Below are positions 61,963 to 64,000 of a stretch of 64,000 nucleotides of DNA, piece after piece. The first letter of the stretch is position 1; every line of letters starts with the position of its first letter. A model generated the notes under the pieces. That model saw only the letters and a list, made by a program, of their open reading frames with translations. It did no database searches and was not told where the DNA came from. The DNA is taken from contig NZ_JACAXB010000007.1 in the NCBI RefSeq assembly GCF_013391415.1, positions 89,507-153,506 on the forward strand. The letters are read 5' to 3'. This DNA is from Aquitalea sp. LB_tupeE. Its GTDB lineage: Bacteria; Pseudomonadota; Gammaproteobacteria; Burkholderiales; Chromobacteriaceae. The position numbers were made by a program, and so were the translations under genes.

Positions 61963-62483
61963 GGTTGTATCTTCTTTTTGCTGGCCTTGTTGACCATGGA
62001 TTGTTCAATCAGACGCAAGGCTTCTAGTTTGGCCGCCAGCTCATCGGCACGATGTTGCTGCTCGGCTAGCTGGGCATTGCTTCTTTGCATGGCCTCTTCA
62101 TGCCGCTTGCGCTCATTCAGCAGACTCCCGAGCAACATGGACAAGCCTGACAAATCCTCCGCGGGCTCCTGTCGCAACTGCTCGTTCGCCTTGTCGAGCT
62201 GGCCGCGCAATGGCTCAATCCGCGGCTCCCCGTTCAGCCATTGCTGGGCCACATAGCGTAGTCGCTCGCCTGCGCAGGCTTCTTTGCCAGGAACGACGCT
62301 GTCACGGTTACGCCGCAAGCTGCTCAAGATGGCCTCAACATCGGGACAGCTGCGTGACTGGCTCTTCCAGGTTGCCACCCCTCCGGCATTACGTGAGGAG
62401 TGTTCTGACCAGCCGGCGCATGCCGACAACTGGCTCAACAACAACAAGACAAAAATATTGTTACGCATCATGCGAATGCTCAT
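61959..62483 (-). CDS. qseG: QseG-like outer membrane lipoprotein
   Basis: A 174-residue predicted lipoprotein with lipobox LSAC (Cys22) and a coiled-coil-like C-terminal half (LNERKRHEEAMQRSNAQLAEQ and beyond). Its position between glrK and glrR is that of enteric qseG, whose product links the outer membrane to the GlrK kinase. Sequence similarity to QseG is modest, so the name rests mainly on position. It begins one base after the glrK stop. Confidence 0.75.
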   Translation of the reverse strand: MSIRMMRNNIFVLLLLSQLSACAGWSEHSSRNAGGVATWKSQSRSCPDVEAILSSLRRNRDSVVPGKEACAGERLRYVAQQWLNGEPRIEPLRGQLDKANEQLRQEPAEDLSGLSMLLGSLLNERKRHEEAMQRSNAQLAEQQHRADELAAKLEALRLIEQSMVNKASKKKIQP

Positions 62484-63893
62484 TCAGGAAGTACATGGCC
62501 ACCAGACACGGAAATACGCACCCTTAGCAGCAGGTAAAGACTCAACATCGCCCCCCATCAGTTGGGCAAAGGTTTTCACCATGGTCAGCCCGATACCACT
62601 ACCCGGCACTTCACCGGCTGGAGCAGGCCCACTATAGAAGGGCTGGAAAACCAGCGTGTGATTTTCTGGCGCGATGCCCGGCCCCTGATCAATGACCGCT
62701 ACCCATGTACGATCAGCCTCCCTGCCGGTTGCAACAGAAATAACACCGCCAACAGGAGAAAACCGAATAGCGTTAGAAAGAAGGTTCTCAATAATGGTTC
62801 GGAATTTTTCACTATCGACCGGCACCAGCAAATTATCTTGCGACAGTTCCAGCGTAATGCGCTTTTGCTGCAACAAGGGACGCATGCTTGCCGCAGCATC
62901 CTCAATCAAGGCATGCAACTCATGCATGCGCATATCCAGAGGTTGTGCCAGCCAGTTGGCTGCATCATGCCGTAACAAGGCATCCACCCGCTGACGTAGC
63001 AAACGGGTATTGGACAAGGTGATCGCCACGATTTCCTGTTGCGAGGGCAGCAAGGGGCCGGGAATCTGGTCTTGCAGCAGTGACGAAGCCTCCTGAATAG
63101 CCGCCAGGGGGGTCTTCAGCTCATGCGAGACGTGGCGGAAAAAATCTGCCTTATCTTCTTCCAGCCGGGCAAGTCGATGATCCAGCTCCCCGAGGGCAGA
63201 GGCCAGTTGGACGATATCGGCCGGGGCCGACATCAGCCAGCTCTGACCACGTACCCCCTGTGAAAGGGCGGCAATTTTACCGCGCAGCTGCTGCAAAGGC
63301 CTGACCAGCAGCCAAGCCAGTAGTAATCCGGAAAACACGGCAAGGCATAATGACAGAATGGCCACCCGGTCAGCCTGTTGACGCTTTACCCGCAAATTGC
63401 TGTCCCACAGCTTTCGTTGCACCTCACCCAACTGCCTGATACGTGACTCCAGCCCCGCCCCCAAAGCGGATAGCGACTCATACTGTGCGGACCATGCCGA
63501 AACAGGATGTTCGTCACCGTCCAGCAAGGCCTGCGATTGCTTACCCCATTGCGACAGTGTGTGTCCAAGTCTGCGCAAACCTGCATCATCCTGCTGATCG
63601 AGTCTGGCCGCCAACTGCATCAGCGCGCTCAAGGCCTCTTTCCCAACCTGGGAATAGCTTTCTTCATGCAAGACATTCCACTGACGTGTCGAGCGTTCAA
63701 ACAGCTCACCTTGGCTGGAAAATATGCGTATCGATTCGGAAAGCAACAAGGCCTGACGCTGATTTTGATCCACCTGTTCCGCCAACTGCTGCAGATGCCA
63801 CCAGGTTTGCACCAGTGCCAACGAGGGAATCAGCGTCACCACAAACAAGCTAGCAACCAACAACGACTTGAAAGACAGATGGCGCAATAGCAT
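62484..63893 (-). CDS. glrK: Sensor histidine kinase
   Basis: A GlrK (QseE)-type kinase (469 aa): transmembrane helices around 8-29 and 177-197, a periplasmic sensor between them, a HAMP-like linker, the dimerisation helix with His257 in HVSHELKTPLAAI, and an ATP-binding domain with NLLSNAIRFSP, DQGPGIAPE and GSGIGLTMVK. It should phosphorylate GlrR. ATG 63893 has GGAG at six bases; the frame is open to 63935. The promoter lies in the last 100 bases of the window; I see no TGTC-N10-GACA there. Confidence 0.93.
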   Translation of the reverse strand: MLLRHLSFKSLLVASLFVVTLIPSLALVQTWWHLQQLAEQVDQNQRQALLLSESIRIFSSQGELFERSTRQWNVLHEESYSQVGKEALSALMQLAARLDQQDDAGLRRLGHTLSQWGKQSQALLDGDEHPVSAWSAQYESLSALGAGLESRIRQLGEVQRKLWDSNLRVKRQQADRVAILSLCLAVFSGLLLAWLLVRPLQQLRGKIAALSQGVRGQSWLMSAPADIVQLASALGELDHRLARLEEDKADFFRHVSHELKTPLAAIQEASSLLQDQIPGPLLPSQQEIVAITLSNTRLLRQRVDALLRHDAANWLAQPLDMRMHELHALIEDAAASMRPLLQQKRITLELSQDNLLVPVDSEKFRTIIENLLSNAIRFSPVGGVISVATGREADRTWVAVIDQGPGIAPENHTLVFQPFYSGPAPAGEVPGSGIGLTMVKTFAQLMGGDVESLPAAKGAYFRVWWPCTS

Positions 63894-64000
63894 GAACACT
63901 CCAGGGACGAAGATGCAGCCATTGTCCAACAGCACAGCTGGTCTTCACAAATCAAAGCAGCAGTCGCTGACAGATTAACGATAGTCGGGCGCATAGCGGC

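Noticed and set aside
1..64000. CRISPR arrays, insertion sequences, prophage or tRNA/rRNA genes
   Set aside because: I looked for regularly spaced repeats, transposase motifs, terminal repeats and tRNA-like cloverleaf sequences and saw none that I can support.

Overview
This window looks like chromosome from a betaproteobacterium of the order Neisseriales, most likely family Chromobacteriaceae (Aquitalea, Chromobacterium, Vogesella or a close relative). The reasons are the gene content (pcnB-folK-kinase-panBCD block, Neisseria-type PanC with the variant motif NRLQF, PutA without a DNA-binding domain, neisserial-type porin) and high-GC codon use. I saw no rRNA, tRNA, CRISPR array, insertion sequence or phage gene. 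The species is not proven.

Bases 1-24000 are mainly housekeeping: the tail of an rraA-like gene, a GFA-fold protein, a leftward operon pcnB-folK-deoxynucleoside kinase-panB-panC-panD, an exonuclease-like protein that has lost its catalytic acids, a MATE pump and murB, nadC, a membrane-bound diguanylate cyclase, a CoA-pyrophosphatase-type Nudix protein, a TRIC-like channel, rho, trxA, the peptide importer yejABEF (leftward) and fabI.

Bases 24000-50400 form a catabolic island for aromatic amines and 4-hydroxyphenylacetate (4-HPA). The first part holds moaF, two SDR dehydrogenases, the repressor hpaR, an APC permease with a DUF3156-like partner, a LuxR-type regulator, a class III amine transaminase, a FeaB-like phenylacetaldehyde dehydrogenase and an EutR-like AraC regulator. 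Together these could take up an aromatic amine such as tyramine and oxidise it to 4-HPA. The second part is the full meta-cleavage pathway: hpaA diverging from hpaG1-hpaG2-hpaE-hpaD-hpaF-MFS-succinate semialdehyde dehydrogenase-hpaH-hpaI, then hpaX, a porin, and an Acinetobacter-type two-component 4-HPA 3-hydroxylase (C2 oxygenase and C1 flavin reductase) in place of HpaB/HpaC. The products are pyruvate and succinate.

Repeated short motifs tie the island together: a TTAA-N4-TTAA element at four 4-HPA promoters (proposed HpaR operator), a CCATG(A/G)AAAGTACAGT element at two (proposed HpaA site), and a 21-bp element about 60 bases before both moaF and the second SDR gene. A structured intergenic repeat of about 106 bases occurs twice inside the hpa operon.

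Bases 50400-64000 carry an orphan receiver-Hpt protein, an aspartoacylase-like enzyme, a cysteine-rich protein, a PP2A-like phosphatase, a LivJ-type binding protein, putA, a DsrE-like protein, a BON-domain periplasmic protein, and glrK-qseG-glrR. The BON gene has a sigma-54-type promoter, a near-match IHF site and two exact TGTC-N10-GACA sites, the element known for GlrR. I consider this the best-supported new regulatory link in the window.
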